Assembly (NCBI GenBank): GCA_033961575.1
Contig: CM066729.1
Coordinates: 37,420,501-37,484,500, forward strand
From: Aselliscus stoliczkanus
Taxonomy: Eukaryota; Chordata; Mammalia; Chiroptera; Hipposideridae
DNA length: 64,000 bases
Direction of reading: 5' to 3'
Shown: in pieces, positions 33,301 through 45,917 of the stretch
Position numbering within the stretch: position 1 is the stretch's first letter
How the letters are laid out: every line of letters starts with the position of its first letter
Notes under the pieces: generated by a model
What the model was told of the DNA's origin: nothing
Databases searched by the model: none
What the model saw: the letters and a program-made list of their open reading frames with translations, nothing else
Position numbers and translations under genes: made by a program

Positions 33301-34189
33301 ACAACTATTTTCAAAACCATTTATGTACTGCACAATTTAAATTTTACTTTTCTCTATATAAAAATATATGCTGCTTGGCACTCAACTCTATAGAACATAT
33401 TAATTTCAATAAACCTTTTGAAGGGCAGCTTGGATGAATATTAAAGAGATAAAATACTCATGGTCTGAACATACTTAAATTAGTCAAGCACTTTGCAGTA
33501 CCATCCTTGAAATGATTAAACATTATTAACATTCAGATTTATTGCCTAAAATCTTTGCTTTAAAATTGCTAAATGAGAGGCTCAAACTGTTGCTTCTCTA
33601 ATGTACAATAACCTAACTTTCCTAATGTAAAGACATAAAATTGGCAACTTCTTGAAAGTTCTGAAACTAATATAAAATCTCATTACATTTTGGTAAATGT
33701 TATAAATATTAGCATTTCCCCCTTGGCATGAAAAAAAAAAATCAAAGGCTAGATCTTTGTATAGCATAAAAGCAATCTTTTATTTTTTGGTATCCTTGTA
33801 ACTATTTACTATTAAAGGTGCATAATTTGGAATACTATACTGTGTGTGCATGTGTGTGTGTGTGTATGTGTGTGTGCATGTGTGTGTCTATAGCATATTA
33901 ACTACATATATGTGCTTTTGTACAACTATCACTTTAGTCCTGGAAGTTGCAAGAAATATTTCTGGGCATTTTAATCTTTCAGAGTGTTTCCTGGATAGAC
34001 AGAACTAAATGTAAACCTTCTTCATATTTTGAAGAAAGCTACATCAACCACTGAGTCCTTCTCCTATTTCTGACAAGAGTATGAAGCGCTCAAGTCAGAT
34101 AAATAATGGGATGTGGAAATGGGGCAATCTTGAATATTCTACAGTGAACAATTACAGGGAAAGCCTAAGAGGAAAGCTGAATTCTACAC
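30367..34189. other. unannotated sequence, parts possibly conserved non-coding
   Basis: Contains a CAAAAA repeat (30408-30430), A/T runs, and an imperfect TG array at 33840-33888. About 30930-31270 is repeat-free with TGACATCATAGG and CTCTGATTATTTATGATAGC motifs and resembles regulatory DNA. About 32400-33130 is also repeat-free. No gene is supported; opposing small frames at 32544-32890 overlap on both strands. Confidence 0.4.
33840..33888. repeat. interrupted (TG)n microsatellite
   Basis: TG units interrupted by CA and TA steps. Confidence 0.9.
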
Positions 34190-34310
34190 TTCGTTTTGCC
34201 ATCAACTAGAAAATTATTTTGAGCTTCTCTGGGCCCCACTTTCCTCATCAGCAAAATAAAGGGTTAATCGGGATGCTCTCTCAAAGGTCCCTTGAAGAGA
34301 CTTAAAGTTA
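34190..34310 (+). mobile_element. MIR3-like fragment
   Basis: GGGCCCCACTTTCCTCATCA, GCAAAATAAAGGGTTAATCG, TCTCAAAGGTCCCTTGAAGA is the MIR/MIR3 3' pattern. Confidence 0.6.
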
Positions 34311-36279
34311 TGATCATTCTCATTTGAAACTACTGAGCATAATCATTATGGATAGCCAGAGTGAGAGCTCTGCAATAAAAGCCATTGCAGACTTGTATGT
34401 GAATGGCCAGTGCCACTGTCTGAAATTTAAGGAGAATTTATACTAATTTGGGGGCACCCAAGTTCTTTGATTTCTGGTCGAAATTCTTTCCATCGGCTTT
34501 TGTCCCCTTCACCGTCATTAAAGACTGGATGGAAGAAGAGAAAGAGAAGTAAAACTCACATTACTGATCTACTACACAATAAAACTGGGTGGGAATGAAG
34601 TGAGAATTGGGAACTGAGATGAGATTGAGAGGTTCTTCTAGCGTTTCCCCCAGCTACTACCACTACACTTTATCACAGTATTAATGAGGCTGTTAGGGAG
34701 TAAATGCATTTAACAGTTAACGTTAACTCCACAGAAATACATTACATGGTCAAATTGTTCATTAAGTGCATTAATCCAGTTGTAAGGGACCTGCATCATA
34801 GTAATAATTGCAGTGCCATTTCAAAGCTTTTAAAAACAAATCAATCCAAATTATATCAACTTGACATATACCTTCCCAGCAGCATTACTTTAGTATCAAA
34901 TAAGAAATAGACAATAAAAGACAGCTTCTGATGTATTTGTAAAGCAGTTTGAAAGCTTTTTGCAATTTTTGGCTAACCTAAGAGTTGAAGGGATAGGAAG
35001 GAAAAAGGGATCTTGCCTCAATCAGTTTCACCCAAGTTTTTCCCATTTTACTTTCTGAGACTAACCATGCAATGAACTCACTTCACCTATCTTCATAATA
35101 TTTGTCACAGATATTGCTGCAAGAGATAAAACCAGCACTTCAATCACAACAACGAACAGAATTCTACTGGGTAACAAAAACTCCTCGGCACAACAGAAGA
35201 CTTTTAAAATTCAAGCACTCTAAACTTAGCAGCACCCCTGAGAGCCACAAATTGAGAGAGATTAATTCTATGCCCCTGCACCCCTCATTACTAGGAGAGC
35301 TGAAGTAGGTCAAATGCAAGTTAATCTCCTGAATTCCACTTCTGCACATGGATATTAGGCCAGTCATTACTGCACATTGGTTAATGTCTTTAAGCTACAC
35401 GCATGCAAAATTAATAAACAGTGTGCCCAGCCAATATGAAATATAAATAAAAGTAAATGCCTTGAAGTGATTTTACATAATATCGTTGCCTGACACAGTA
35501 ACTAAGGAAATGTATGCACACATATGTTACCCCTATGCTATCTAGAGCCAACATGGGTGAAAACTATGAAAACCAAGTATCCAAAGTTCTGAATTCTTCC
35601 CAAATAAACAACAACATGCAGATGAAGACATGAGAGTCAACCTAAATATCTATGAAACTTCAAATATGATCTGCCCCCCCATCCCCCATTTTAAAAAGCA
35701 AGGCAAATTGCTCATGTGGAGGGTGATGAAGTTTTAAGTGAAGCAAGACTGCCATCCCTCTGCGAAGGTACAATGTTTTCCATTCTTCAGGATACAGGGG
35801 AAAAAAAAAACAAAAAACAGGCATACATGTCAGCACGAAGCTAGTAAAATCAGGACTCTGCTTGTCCAGAAGGCCTCATAACATCCTAATTGCCTTACCT
35901 TTCTCAAGCTGCAGTGGGGTCAAACCACTCCTATTCTATTTTCATTAGGAACTGCCTATTCTCAGCAGTGATAAATGTTGTGATTTCTTTGTAAAATTAA
36001 ATAAACCATTATCTTGCATTTTGGAGAGCTCTTTTTCATTTTGGAAATGCTTTCACATTCTACCTTATCCCATGTTATCCTCACAATAATCCGAGTTCAT
36101 AGGATCTGAATGATAGGAAACATTGCCCTATGTACTATAGCGGGGAATACATTAATTAAATTAGGAAGTTAATAACTAGAGGATGTGCATTTCAGTTTCT
36201 CTTCTGTCACTAACCAGATCTTAGAAATTATTGTGTCCTTTTATCTCACAGAAAAAAAATATTCACTTAAATGACAATT
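34311..36279. other. unannotated sequence
   Basis: Low in recognisable repeats. A C-run sits at about 35672-35690 and an A-run near 35801. About 34680-35500 has the repeat-free, motif-rich look of conserved non-coding DNA, but this cannot be shown without alignment. Confidence 0.4.
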
Positions 36280-36879
36280 AGAGGAAAGAAAAAAATACAA
36301 ATGGCCCTTAATTTCATGAAAAATAAAAAATGCTTATCCTCACTCTTAGAAAAAAGAGAAATGTAAATTAAAAGTACACTGAAACTTTACTTTTTAACCT
36401 ATGATTGGCAAAAATCAAATAATTTAGTTATACACCATGTTGGTGTGTAAGAGTGGTCAACTAAGTTCTTTCATGTGCAGCTGGTGAGTATAACTATGGA
36501 AAATTAGCAAAATGTGGAACAACTATAAATGCACATACCATTTCACCCATTAGTTCACTTCTAGGAATTATTCCCGTAGATATTCCCACATAGCTCCAAA
36601 ATGCTCTGTGTACAAAGTAATTCATTTAGCACTCTTTGAAATAGCCAATAATAATAAGTTATGGTACATACATTCAATAGAATACTATACAGCAAATAAA
36701 AAAGAATGAGGAAGTTCTTTATATGCTAATATGGAATTATCTGTAAGATAACTGAGTGAAAAAAGTAAACTGCAGAATGATGTGTTTAGTGGATACTACC
36801 TATACAAAAGAGAAAAGCAATATATATGCATTTGTTTCTATATGTAGATCATACATGTAGAAAACATTGGTTGTCTCTG
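36280..36879 (+). mobile_element. ancient L1 (L1M-type) ORF2 3' end
   Basis: Plus-strand order ATGCTTATCCTCACTC, GAGAAATGTAAATTAAAAGT, CCATTTCACCCATTAGTTCA, CTTCTAGGAATTATTCCCGT, ATACATTCAATAGAATACTA, TACAGCAAATAAAAAAGAAT and TTGGTTGTCTCTGGG matches the 3' end of an old L1. Many indels; noncoding. It ends exactly where the 308-bp direct repeat begins. Confidence 0.8.
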
Positions 36880-37187
36880 GGATCTCCAAGAAAGGGACAG
36901 TGTTAATTCTGCTGCACTTATGAGAAATTGGGGGAATATATAGTCAAGATCCCCCAGCCCAGAGGTTTCTCATAGCCTTAACCAGGATATTGCCTTCCTT
37001 ATTTTTTAAGGATGAGTAGAATATACTCACACCTCTTTGTTAGATTCTTCCTTGTTCTTCTTTGGGGACTAATTGAACAAAGCAGTCCTTTTAAGATAAA
37101 TGTCATTAATTCTGTAACTACTACTATTATTTATTTCTTAACATAAGTGAACATTTTATATGTAGACTCCTTAGCAGACACCCAAAA
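36880..37187 (+). repeat. 308-bp direct repeat, copy 1
   Basis: Shares about 85% identity by eye over its whole length with 38466-38775, in the same orientation. Shared landmarks are GGATCTCCAAGAAAGGGA, CAAGATCCCCCA, GGACTAATTGAACAAAGCAG and TTTTATATGTAGACTC. No reverse transcriptase, tail or terminal repeats are seen, so it is either a local duplication or an unrecognised repeat family. It abuts an old L1. Confidence 0.85.
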
Positions 37188-37263
37188 GTCATGAGGTGAA
37201 GTGACGGGGGACTAAGGTATGCTTAGTTAATTAAATAAATATTGTAAAGAATTAAGTGGAGAT

Positions 37264-37265
<2 letters not shown>

Positions 37266-37342
<77 letters not shown>
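37266..37342. repeat. compound (TA)n(GA)n microsatellite
   Basis: About 25 TA units pass directly into about 13 GA units. Confidence 0.95.
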
Positions 37343-37346
<4 letters not shown>

Positions 37347-37461
37347 CATGGGTACATTTAGAAAGATCTCCAAAATATTTCTATAAAAATAAATCAAATA
37401 AGTGAAATATAAGTACACTTTGTACAAAAAAGATTTCTGTCCACATACATACAATACAATA

Positions 37462-37463
<2 letters not shown>

Positions 37464-37509
<46 letters not shown>
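37464..37509. repeat. (GT)n microsatellite
   Basis: About 23 uninterrupted GT units, 120 bp from the TA/GA array. Confidence 0.95.
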
Positions 37510-37512
<3 letters not shown>

Positions 37513-37519
37513 CACATAC

Positions 37520-37690
37520 ACATACATTTTCATGTAAACTTTTTGGAATGATATGCAAGAAATTGTTGAAACTAGGGAGAAAAGTGTTTATCAGGAGAAA
37601 GAAGACATACTTATGCACTGCTTGAATTGTACCGTGTACATGTGCTTCTTTCATAATCACATTAACCACAAATAAAAGACAAAATTAGGG
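37520..37690 (+). mobile_element. probable L1 3' UTR fragment
   Basis: GCAAGAAATTGTTGAAACTA, then ACTGCTTGAATTGTACCGTG, TACATGTGCTTCTTTCATAA and an A-rich end recall an old L1 3' terminus (TTGAATTTTGTACCATGTG). It may be the rest of the L1 at 36280, separated by copy 1 and microsatellites. Confidence 0.45.
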
Positions 37691-37849
37691 AAGGGGTAGA
37701 ATTAACTGAAAGATATGCATAAGGTAGCTACCCTTAAATGGGTTGCAGTGGCCCATAATAAAAGGATCCTATTACTCCTACAGTTCATCCTTCTTTCTTG
37801 TAATTTGGATGTAGATGAGCCTACTTTTAAAAGAAAATTTCAATTAGAA

Positions 37850-37965
37850 ATTCTGTGTGGATGACAGGTCCCTGAAAACATAAGAGCAAGAGCTCAGGGA
37901 ATGGATTTGTCTGGTTCGCCACATAAACGCCCAATAAATACGTGTTGACTGACTGACAGCCCCAA
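37850..37965 (+). mobile_element. LINE-2 3' terminus
   Basis: GAATGGATTTGTCTGGTTCG, CCACATAAACGCCCAATAAA, TACGTGTTGACTGACTGAC is the L2 end with its short terminal repeat. Confidence 0.65.
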
Positions 37966-38465
37966 TTGCTAAGCATGCTACAGAATATGTGCAAAATAGC
38001 CTACTCGAGCAGTCTGCCATCCCATGAAGACATTTGATTCCAACAGGCTAGAACTTAATTGGAAAAATATGGGAAGGACAGGATGGCAAGACTGTTCTAA
38101 CAAAGTGCTCTTAAAAATGGATGATTATTTCGCTCTGCTTATCTACAGGGCATCTTCCCCACAAGACACTGAGCTTAAAAACAATCATTTCTACCAACAG
38201 AAATAATTCTATTCCATGTGCTTTGCCAAAGTTCTCTGAGAAAGCAGTGATAGTTTATGTGAGTGAAGAAAGATGGGAATGCTACAGGTTCTGTCTGAGC
38301 ACACACATGTGCCTAAGGACCAGATGAGGTGACTGCTCTCAGAAAAAATTATTGTTTTATTCACTGAAGTAAAAAGAGGCTGTTTCTGGGTGTGGAGTGT
38401 GAAAAGCAGTCTCACTACTTTATAGTCACACCTCATAACATAATCCTGTAACACCTACTGACCCA
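37966..38465. other. unannotated sequence between repeats
   Basis: Nothing recognised; small frames on both strands without motifs. Confidence 0.5.
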
Positions 38466-38775
38466 GGATCTCCAAGAAAGGGATAGTGTTAATTCTATGG
38501 CACTTATGGGAAATTTGGGGACTACATAGCCAAGATCCCCCAACCCTGAGGTTCTTACTCATAGCTTTCACCATGATATTTCCTTCCTTACTGGAAGATG
38601 AGTAGAATATATTCATACCTTATACCTTTTCATTCTGCCTTGTTCTTCTTTGAGGACTAATTGAACAAAGCAGTACTTTCTAGATAAATGTGATTAACTC
38701 TGTAACTACTATTAATATTTATTTTATAGCATAAGTGAACGTTTTATATGTAGACTCTCTTGCAGACAACCAAAA
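38466..38775 (+). repeat. 308-bp direct repeat, copy 2
   Basis: Full-length partner of 36880-37187 (310 vs 308 bases). The offset between starts is 1586 bases. Flanking sequence does not match that of copy 1, so only this unit was duplicated or inserted. Confidence 0.85.
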
Positions 38776-40239
38776 ATAAAAATGAATATTTCAATTCTGA
38801 GTCAAAAATACCTTCTCTATTTTATGGCTAAGACCTTTTCTTCTCAATCATTTCACAAAAACATTTCTTGTTTAAAATAGTTTTAGTCAAATAATTATGT
38901 TGACCAGAACAAACATTTCAAACTGACCAAGCCATTAGCAGCAATATATATATATTACTATTTAGGCTTACCTCCCCACCCCTCCGTGTCATATTCAGAG
39001 TATTTGTATTTTTCAAACACTGAACCCTTTAACTGCCTGCACAGTTGAGGCTATGATTGGTTGTTAACCTCTTCTCTAACTACTTCAGGAGACTGCGAAA
39101 CAGTAGAATTGCACTTTTTTACATCAATATAAAGTCATGTTCACCCTCATTCCCCCTCCCTCTCAGCCCCCTCCGAGCTCTCCCCCATGAATGTGTTTTT
39201 CTCCCTCACTTCTTAGACGCATTTGGTAACAATCAGGCTTTTATTTTAAGGAGCCCTAAGATAAGGTATCTGTGAGCTCCACACTTGGAGTAATTGATCA
39301 CATTTGTTTCCTGTTCGTAGGTTAGACTCCTCACTCTTGCTCTGTTTTTTTTTTTGTTTTTTTTTTTTTTAACTTGGCATGTTTCTCATTACCCTCTGCC
39401 TTGTTAGCCCAGTAGAAATTTTCTACTGTGGAGAGTGAAAACAGGACGATACTATTACAAACCCCATCTAGTCAGTGACAGAAGCCCTTCTCTTTCTTTG
39501 AGAGCTTCTGGGCACTTCATGCTTTAGTGGGGAGCGTTCCTATGGATACAGGTATGCTCCCCTGTAACTGAAGGAGGCTTTGTGACATCCGCTTGATATT
39601 TGCATGTTTAATATTCACACTGTGCAGATTCCCAGTGAGACTGTTCCCCAGGATGACAACATTGTTATCATATGACTCAAACTGCCCCACCTCATTTCAT
39701 TTGGGAATGTTAGCTCAGGTTCAATAAGCATCAGCTGCCAATTCTGTAAAAGAAGACCTGTATCTTTCCCGTTTATGCTTTCCAGATAAATTCTAATCAG
39801 TAGCATTTTATTGACCCTGTCAGGTGGGGCTGAATTTCAGATATTGTCTAAGAAAAGAAAAATGCAGATATCTGAACAATCAAGTTTTCTTTTTTGTGTC
39901 TTGAGGCCAGGGCTCAGTCATTTTCCTATCATGGCTTCAATCACAACAAATCAAAAACGTTACTAACTCAGTGTAAAATGAAATGAAAGACCTGCCTTTA
40001 TTTTCCTCTTTAAGACTGAGGGACATATCAAAGTAAGTGATCTATAATGGCTAAAATGAAATTAATGTATTTACTTACAATATTAATATTTATGTATAAA
40101 AGTATGATAGATTCTAATAAAGTGATATGCAGTTCATGAAAGAAATCTTAACTAGTAATCCTTTACCTAAGTAGTACTCCTTCAACTTCCAAAGTTTTAA
40201 AACGATCTTCTTAACAATGACAGTTTTATTGTTTGTTAG
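38776..40239. other. unannotated sequence, part possibly conserved non-coding
   Basis: About 39000-39860 is repeat-free except a T-run (39346-39370), with motifs such as TTGATATTTGCATGTTTAAT and CTGTCAGGTGGGG, typical of regulatory DNA by texture. No coding signal: frames at 39057 and 39615 are short and unrelated to known families. Confidence 0.4.
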
Positions 40240-40287
40240 TTTGGTTGGTTAGTTGGTTGGTTGGTTGGTTGGTTGGTTGGTTGGTTT
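40240..40287. repeat. (GGTT)n microsatellite
   Basis: About 11 TTGG units. Confidence 0.95.
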
Positions 40288-40384
40288 TTGGCCTGATTGT
40301 TCTTTTACATATCACCATATTTTGGCACTCTTGCATAAACTGTCAGCAAAAGCAGCATATTTTAATAAAATTCAAAATTAAGGT

Positions 40385-40560
40385 TCAAGAGGAAACTTGG
40401 AAGCTAGTCTAAGCTCTACCTCCTGAAGTGGTTAAGTGGCCTTGGGCAAGTAGCTGACCCTACCTGACCCTTAGTGTCCTCGTTTATAAGATGAGTGGGC
40501 TGGGCCAGATGGCCGTCATGGTGGCTTTTCAGTGCTCACACTCTGTGATAACTAACATTG
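40385..40560 (+). mobile_element. MIR SINE
   Basis: AAGTGGCCTTGGGCAAGTAG, CTGACCCTTAGTGTCCTCG, TTTATAAGATGAGTGGGCTG follow the MIR core. Confidence 0.75.
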
Positions 40561-40603
40561 ACCTGAACCACACTGTGAAAGATTGAGACCTCAAGATTTT
40601 CTA

Positions 40604-40918
40604 AGACTGTGTCCAATACGATGGCCGCTACCACATGTGGCTACTAACCACTTGCAATGTGGCTAATCCAAATTAAGATGTGTTGTAAGTATCCACACCA
40701 GATTCCGAAGACGTTGGTACCAAAACAAGGCAAAATATCTCAGTAATAATTTTAACATTGTTTTACATTTTGAAATGATAATATTGTGGATATATTGGTT
40801 AAGTAAACTATATTATTAAAATTAATTACACCTGTTTCTTTTTTACTTTTTATAAATGTGACTACTAGGAAATTTTAAATTACATATGTGGCTTATGTTA
40901 TATTTCCATTGGACAATA
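40604..40918. mobile_element. nonautonomous DNA transposon, hAT-like
   Basis: Inverted ends TGTCCAAT (40609) and ATTGGACA (40907) bound a noncoding body with ACCACATGTGGCTACTAACC, CACTTGCAATGTGGCTAA and, near the other end, TTAAATTACATATGTGGCTT. I recognise this as a common mammalian MER-type repeat but not its exact name. No transposase. Orientation is not assigned. Confidence 0.65.
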
Positions 40919-43900
40919 ACATAGTAAGAGGCTCATGACTGTGTGTTAACCACAGAGAAAGGATTAAAATGGAAAGAATCTGAAATATTTAATTTATTGA
41001 AGGTCTATAATAATAAAAGAACAACCACTTGTCCTGTGGATAAAAATATGCAGGTCAAAGCCATACTTGAAGCACCCATGCTACTCAATAAGGAGCATTA
41101 AATGTTATAAAGTATGTTTAATAAAATTATAGTACTGGTAATCAACATATAAGCTAAATAGCTTAAAAATTTCCCCAAACTTGTACCTTAATGTTCTTAT
41201 CTAATCTGATTTACATTCCCAGATATCTGAATTATTTGCCCATTATTTCCTTTACAACATTAATAAAAAATTAGAAAAATACTAGTGAAAAGATTTTTAC
41301 TTTTATAAATTATCTTATGTTTCTTTAGATACATATATCCACTTAACCTTCAGAATCCCTTTACTAAAGAACTTCTGAAGCACTGTGGCTAAAGACCAAA
41401 TGTTTACATATTTTTGTCAACAGTAATACCTAGATAACTTAGATTATTAAGGGAAAACCAAAGTTTCATCTACATAAAAGTGTTTACACATTGGCATGAT
41501 AGATATTTCAGTAAATAGCTCTCATTTTGTCTTTAAAATGATAAATCTAGGCCATAGTGTCTTTATAAAATTATGCATCTTTCTAGTAGGTACAGATACA
41601 GGATAAATATTCACTATATTACAGTGAAACCCAACCCTTAAAAGAAGCATTATCTATCCTACACGAAAGTAAATCCAGTTATTATCTGAAAGGAACATTC
41701 TATAGCACTTAGAAAAATGAGCAAAGAATAATAGGTACAAAGCTGATAGCTGTCATTTCTCTCTCCAATATTCAAATGTTTTCCTTATAAAAATATGCAA
41801 TCTGATTTTTATCATCTTCTTTCTCAAGTATTTGCATCTTTGTCCATCCCTAGAACCTGACACCTTGTTAACCTGTGGCAGGTAAAAGCTTTTGAAGATC
41901 TACTACTACTCTTGTCCTAATAAGGTCGCTGACCTTTCAGGCTCAACTCCAGCCCACCCCCTTCTTCATTTCCTTTCCTATCATTAGTCTGAAATGGCAT
42001 CAACTACCTCTCAATTTTCCTCATCTCTTCAATGCCCCACCTCTTTAGTCTAAATTCACCTAATTAGGAACTTAATTTCCTTTTTACCCTGATTGAGGAA
42101 TTGATAATGGACGGATCCCATTCATCTCTGCATCACAGAAAATTGCATTGATGGCCTCTTATTTAGGAATGCTAAGCATTTATTCTAGGAACTGTTTTGT
42201 GGAAGCCAAGCTTCTCCAAAAAGTATATTTTTCCAACCACAGAACTAAGCAAAAGTGTTGGTTTTAGTTTTTTATAACTAAAAGAGGAAGAGGAGAATCA
42301 TTCAAATCTGATAAATTTTACATTTATTTTACATCTCATTTTACAGTCATAATTATTCATATTAAAACAAGTAGATTCTCCTGTAAGATGGCAAATAATT
42401 GAGTTCTACTAGATTACCTAACTGGATTTAAAGAGGTATCTCAGGGGGTTAAGTTAATAACCCCTTGAAGCTGGGGTTTTTTTTTTTGACAAAATTGTAC
42501 AAAGAATTTGTTCCACCAGAAATGATACATATGAGCTAGATGTCTTTAACCAAGTAGGAGTCACATATTAAAATGACTATTCTGGGTAATTACCTAACTT
42601 TCCTAGGAATTATCTCCTTGACTCTGAGGTAATAGTTTAACTGGTAAGTTTTCTACTTAACTAAAAGCATATAAAAATATTCCTTTTATTATTTTCCCCC
42701 AAAGTATCCTGTGGCCTTAAAAGTTAGTGGTAGAAGAAAATCCAATCCAATAATTTTATTCCACTACTCAACTCAGTGTTTTACTGTCTAACTTCAAGTC
42801 CTATTCCTTCAAGAAATGAAAATATCATCAACATCATTATAAACCTTGGAGCCGACAATCATAATAAATAGCAAAGACAGCCAACTTCGTTTTATCCAAT
42901 AGGCATTTGAGCCCATTCTTCCATAAGGCATCAGAACAAATCATTTCACCAACATTTATCTTACGATAAATCTATTCAAAGTAGAAGAGAATTAGTGAAA
43001 CAGATGACTAAGGAGAAAATGTAATCTCTTAAAAAAAAAAAAAAAGGCCCTTTCAAGCAATAGTCTCATTGCTCTCTGCTTTTTTTGGTGGGCCATTTGA
43101 ACTGAATGAGGGTTGGAGCTTTGCTATCTGGACCCAGACTGTGCTAACATGATTTAGACTCTCCCCTCAAAAGGGAAGTCATAGTGTTGATTTTCATTTA
43201 TTCCATGAAGTTAGAATGTATTCTTATAAAGATAAAAATTACAAAGTTGTTGAAATATTGCTTTCCTCCTCGCGGAATGATTCATACTACATAAGCTATA
43301 TACCATGTCCAAAGGATTGGCTATTTGTAAGAGATAGCTAATACTAAAACAACCTTAAATTCCGTTATCTGTAAAAAAGAAAAAGAAAAAATTTCTAGGA
43401 AAATGAAATAGGAAGTAAAAACCAAAGCACTTTTAAAACACAAAATTAAGTGAATAAACAATCTCATCCATTTCAGAAAGTAACATTGAAGCTATTTTTG
43501 CCTGGAAATATAATTGCTTATGTCAGGAAAATCAGTAATAGTTAACAGTTATTAAAAAGAAGAATCCACTCTAGTTAAGACTAAAGAATTTTTGAATTCT
43601 AACCATCTTGGAGCCCTACATAAGAACATTTTTTAATGGAAATGAAAAATGAAAGAAGAAATCACTTTATTTTCTCCTTCATCTCCTGATGCTACTTCAA
43701 ATTCACCCTAAATAAATAAATGTAAATAACTAAGTGAAAGTCAGAACCTTTTCCAGGAAGCAGCAGTCTTACAAGATCAATCAAACCAGCTATGTTATAT
43801 AGCTGAAACATTAGTCAGAGAAGGAAAGAAGAATTAAAAGAATTAAAACCAAACAATGTCTTCTAAACTTGTGGAATATAATCTTATTTCATTCTTATGT

Positions 43901-44879
43901 ATATTTTAAGGACTTGTATTTCTACAAACCAATTATTGTCCTGACTCAAAACTTCATATATAACAATATAAATTCTGTAAGTTGACATGTGAAAGTCAGA
44001 ATTTATTACAATAAGGCTACAAAATTTCTTCTCAAATTTTTCAAGTGATACAGTACTTCTAATTCTTCAGTTAAGAAGCAGGATGCATTTTTGTTCTACT
44101 GTATTGGACAACTGTTAAGTTTCTTAAGCAGATGAAAGAATACTTGCTCAGTCCTTCTACAGCTAACCGGTAGGTTCACATAGCTGAAACCTTTTATCAC
44201 TCCTTCCTTTCTATTTTGTAAACCTGCTTAAGGTTATTATATAATGACCTGAGTAATAAAGTCCTGAAGATTTTCCATTGAGAGTAGAATTAATCCCAGT
44301 GCACTCAGGGTTTAAAAAAAAAAAAAATCAAAATATTGTTAGGAAAAAATAAAAAGGAGATGTTATGGCAGTTTTAATCCTAACACCAAAAATGTCAAAC
44401 CTAGTAAATAAGATCATAGTCACAACATGTTTTTGACACTCACACTGACAATAATCCCAAAAAGATTTGCCATCCTCCCTGACTGCCCAAGGACATGTTA
44501 ATTTTCAAAAACCTCATGCCTAGCAATTTTCCCTTTATTCCAAACAACTGATCATTATTTCTCCTCCCAAGTTGCCAGAAATTCCTCACTGCCCATAAAG
44601 TTTAATTTACTAGTTCATAATATTCCCATATTTATGTATCAAGCTACTTTCACAGGACACAAAAGAATATATTTGCCAAAATTGGCAGTTTCTGTTTCTC
44701 TTTTTTTAGTTAGTTTGGTTGTATTATCCCTACGTTAAATCTTAACCTAGCCTTTCACATGTATCTTGGCAAATGGATGTAGCTTTGTACCCTTAAGAAA
44801 TGTGTGCAAAAGTTAAAAGAATTCGTGGTTTATGGAGAAATTACAGAAGACGGAGAATAGGTAGAATGCAAAGAATGTT
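40919..44879. other. unannotated AT-rich sequence
   Basis: Almost free of recognisable repeats and open frames over nearly 4 kb. Contains A-runs near 43031-43045 and 44316. About 41800-42060 is pyrimidine-rich and could be eroded L2. Nothing else is supported. Confidence 0.45.
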
Positions 44880-45802
44880 GTTAGAATCTCAGAATGTCAG
44901 ACCAAGTGAATGGTCGCCATGAAAATACAGCTGTATATATTTGCATGGGCATATGTTTGTTCAGTTTTTTTCCCCCCTTCCCGGGCTGGGGCTTCAGCTT
45001 TAGGTCATTCTGCAAACAAGCCCCAGGAGACACACAATTACACTCCCCTGGAGACTGACCCCTTAGAGTGCCCACCTGTAGCCAAACACAGATAGCATCC
45101 CGGAGCAATGAATTAGCACTCTAAGCTGATTAGAGCAGCTCTGCACAACTCTATTTTATTGACACAATGAAGAGAGGACAGAAAAGGGCCTGAAATGAGA
45201 AAATCATTTCCATGCTGACTGAATTAAAAGAACAAAAGAGCTCCTTGCAGTTGCAGCATTCAATTTGTCGGGAAAAAAGGAAGCCACTTAATGGCTCACA
45301 ATAGATCTGAGCAGACAGATGAAATTTAAAACTTCAGCATGAGTGCGATTAGCAGAGAAACATATTCTAAATCATTTCCTCCATATGCATAATTTCGTTT
45401 GATTATTTAGTTCTGTGTTTTACAAAAACAGTGGGCTAGATGCTATCTTCACAATGTCTTGACTTTCCATTTTTCAAAATCACAGAACAGTTTCTCATTG
45501 TATGTTAATGTCCGCGGTGACAATATAAATTGAACAAAACAAGTGTGGCTCATGTTTTCCTTTCACCTTTAGTTTCCAAAAGTGAATGTATAAACAGAGG
45601 TTAATTTGTGGAAACTATTGTAGGATTGCAGCGTAAGCTTAACAAACAATTTGCAATTTGAAGTTAAATAAATTACATGCAACAGGGGCCCTTCCGTATG
45701 GGGTAAAAGGCAACCAATTGTACCCAGAGGCTACAAATAAACTCTGCCATGTTCAACTCAAATGTCAAAACTGATGTCTTCCTCAGTTTAAAAGACAGTA
45801 TT
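44880..45802. promoter_or_regulatory. candidate conserved non-coding element
   Basis: Repeat-free block with dense transcription-factor-like words: CTCTAAGCTGATTAGAGCAG (a partial palindrome), AAAAGAACAAAAGAGC (SOX-like), CATATGCATAATTTCG (POU-like) and TGTATGTTAATGTCC. Small opposing frames overlap, with no coding features. Enhancer-type function is inference only. Confidence 0.35.
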
Positions 45803-45904
45803 GGGCTGGCCGAGTGGCGCGGTGGTTAAGCACTGGCTTAGGAAACCAGCGGCCCCGGTTCGGTCCCACATGTGAGAGCTAATGACATTGCCCTCAAAAA
45901 AAAA
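45803..45904 (+). mobile_element. tRNA-headed SINE, short form, with TSD
   Basis: Head GGGCTGGCCGAGTGGCGCGG, then TGGTTAAGCACTGGCTTAGG, B box GGTTCGGTCCC (45857-45867), CACATGTGAGAGC and CATTGCCCTC followed by the A tail. Target duplications AAAAGACAGTATT (45790-45802) and AAAAGATAGTATT (45905-45917) differ at one base. Lacks the long body and the AATAAA of the 7671 copy. Confidence 0.9.
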
Positions 45905-45917
45905 AAAAGATAGTATT

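Noticed and set aside
37227..37669. 91-98-codon minus-strand frames
   Set aside because: Tyr-Ile, Thr-His and Ser-Leu runs come from the TA, GT and GA microsatellites.
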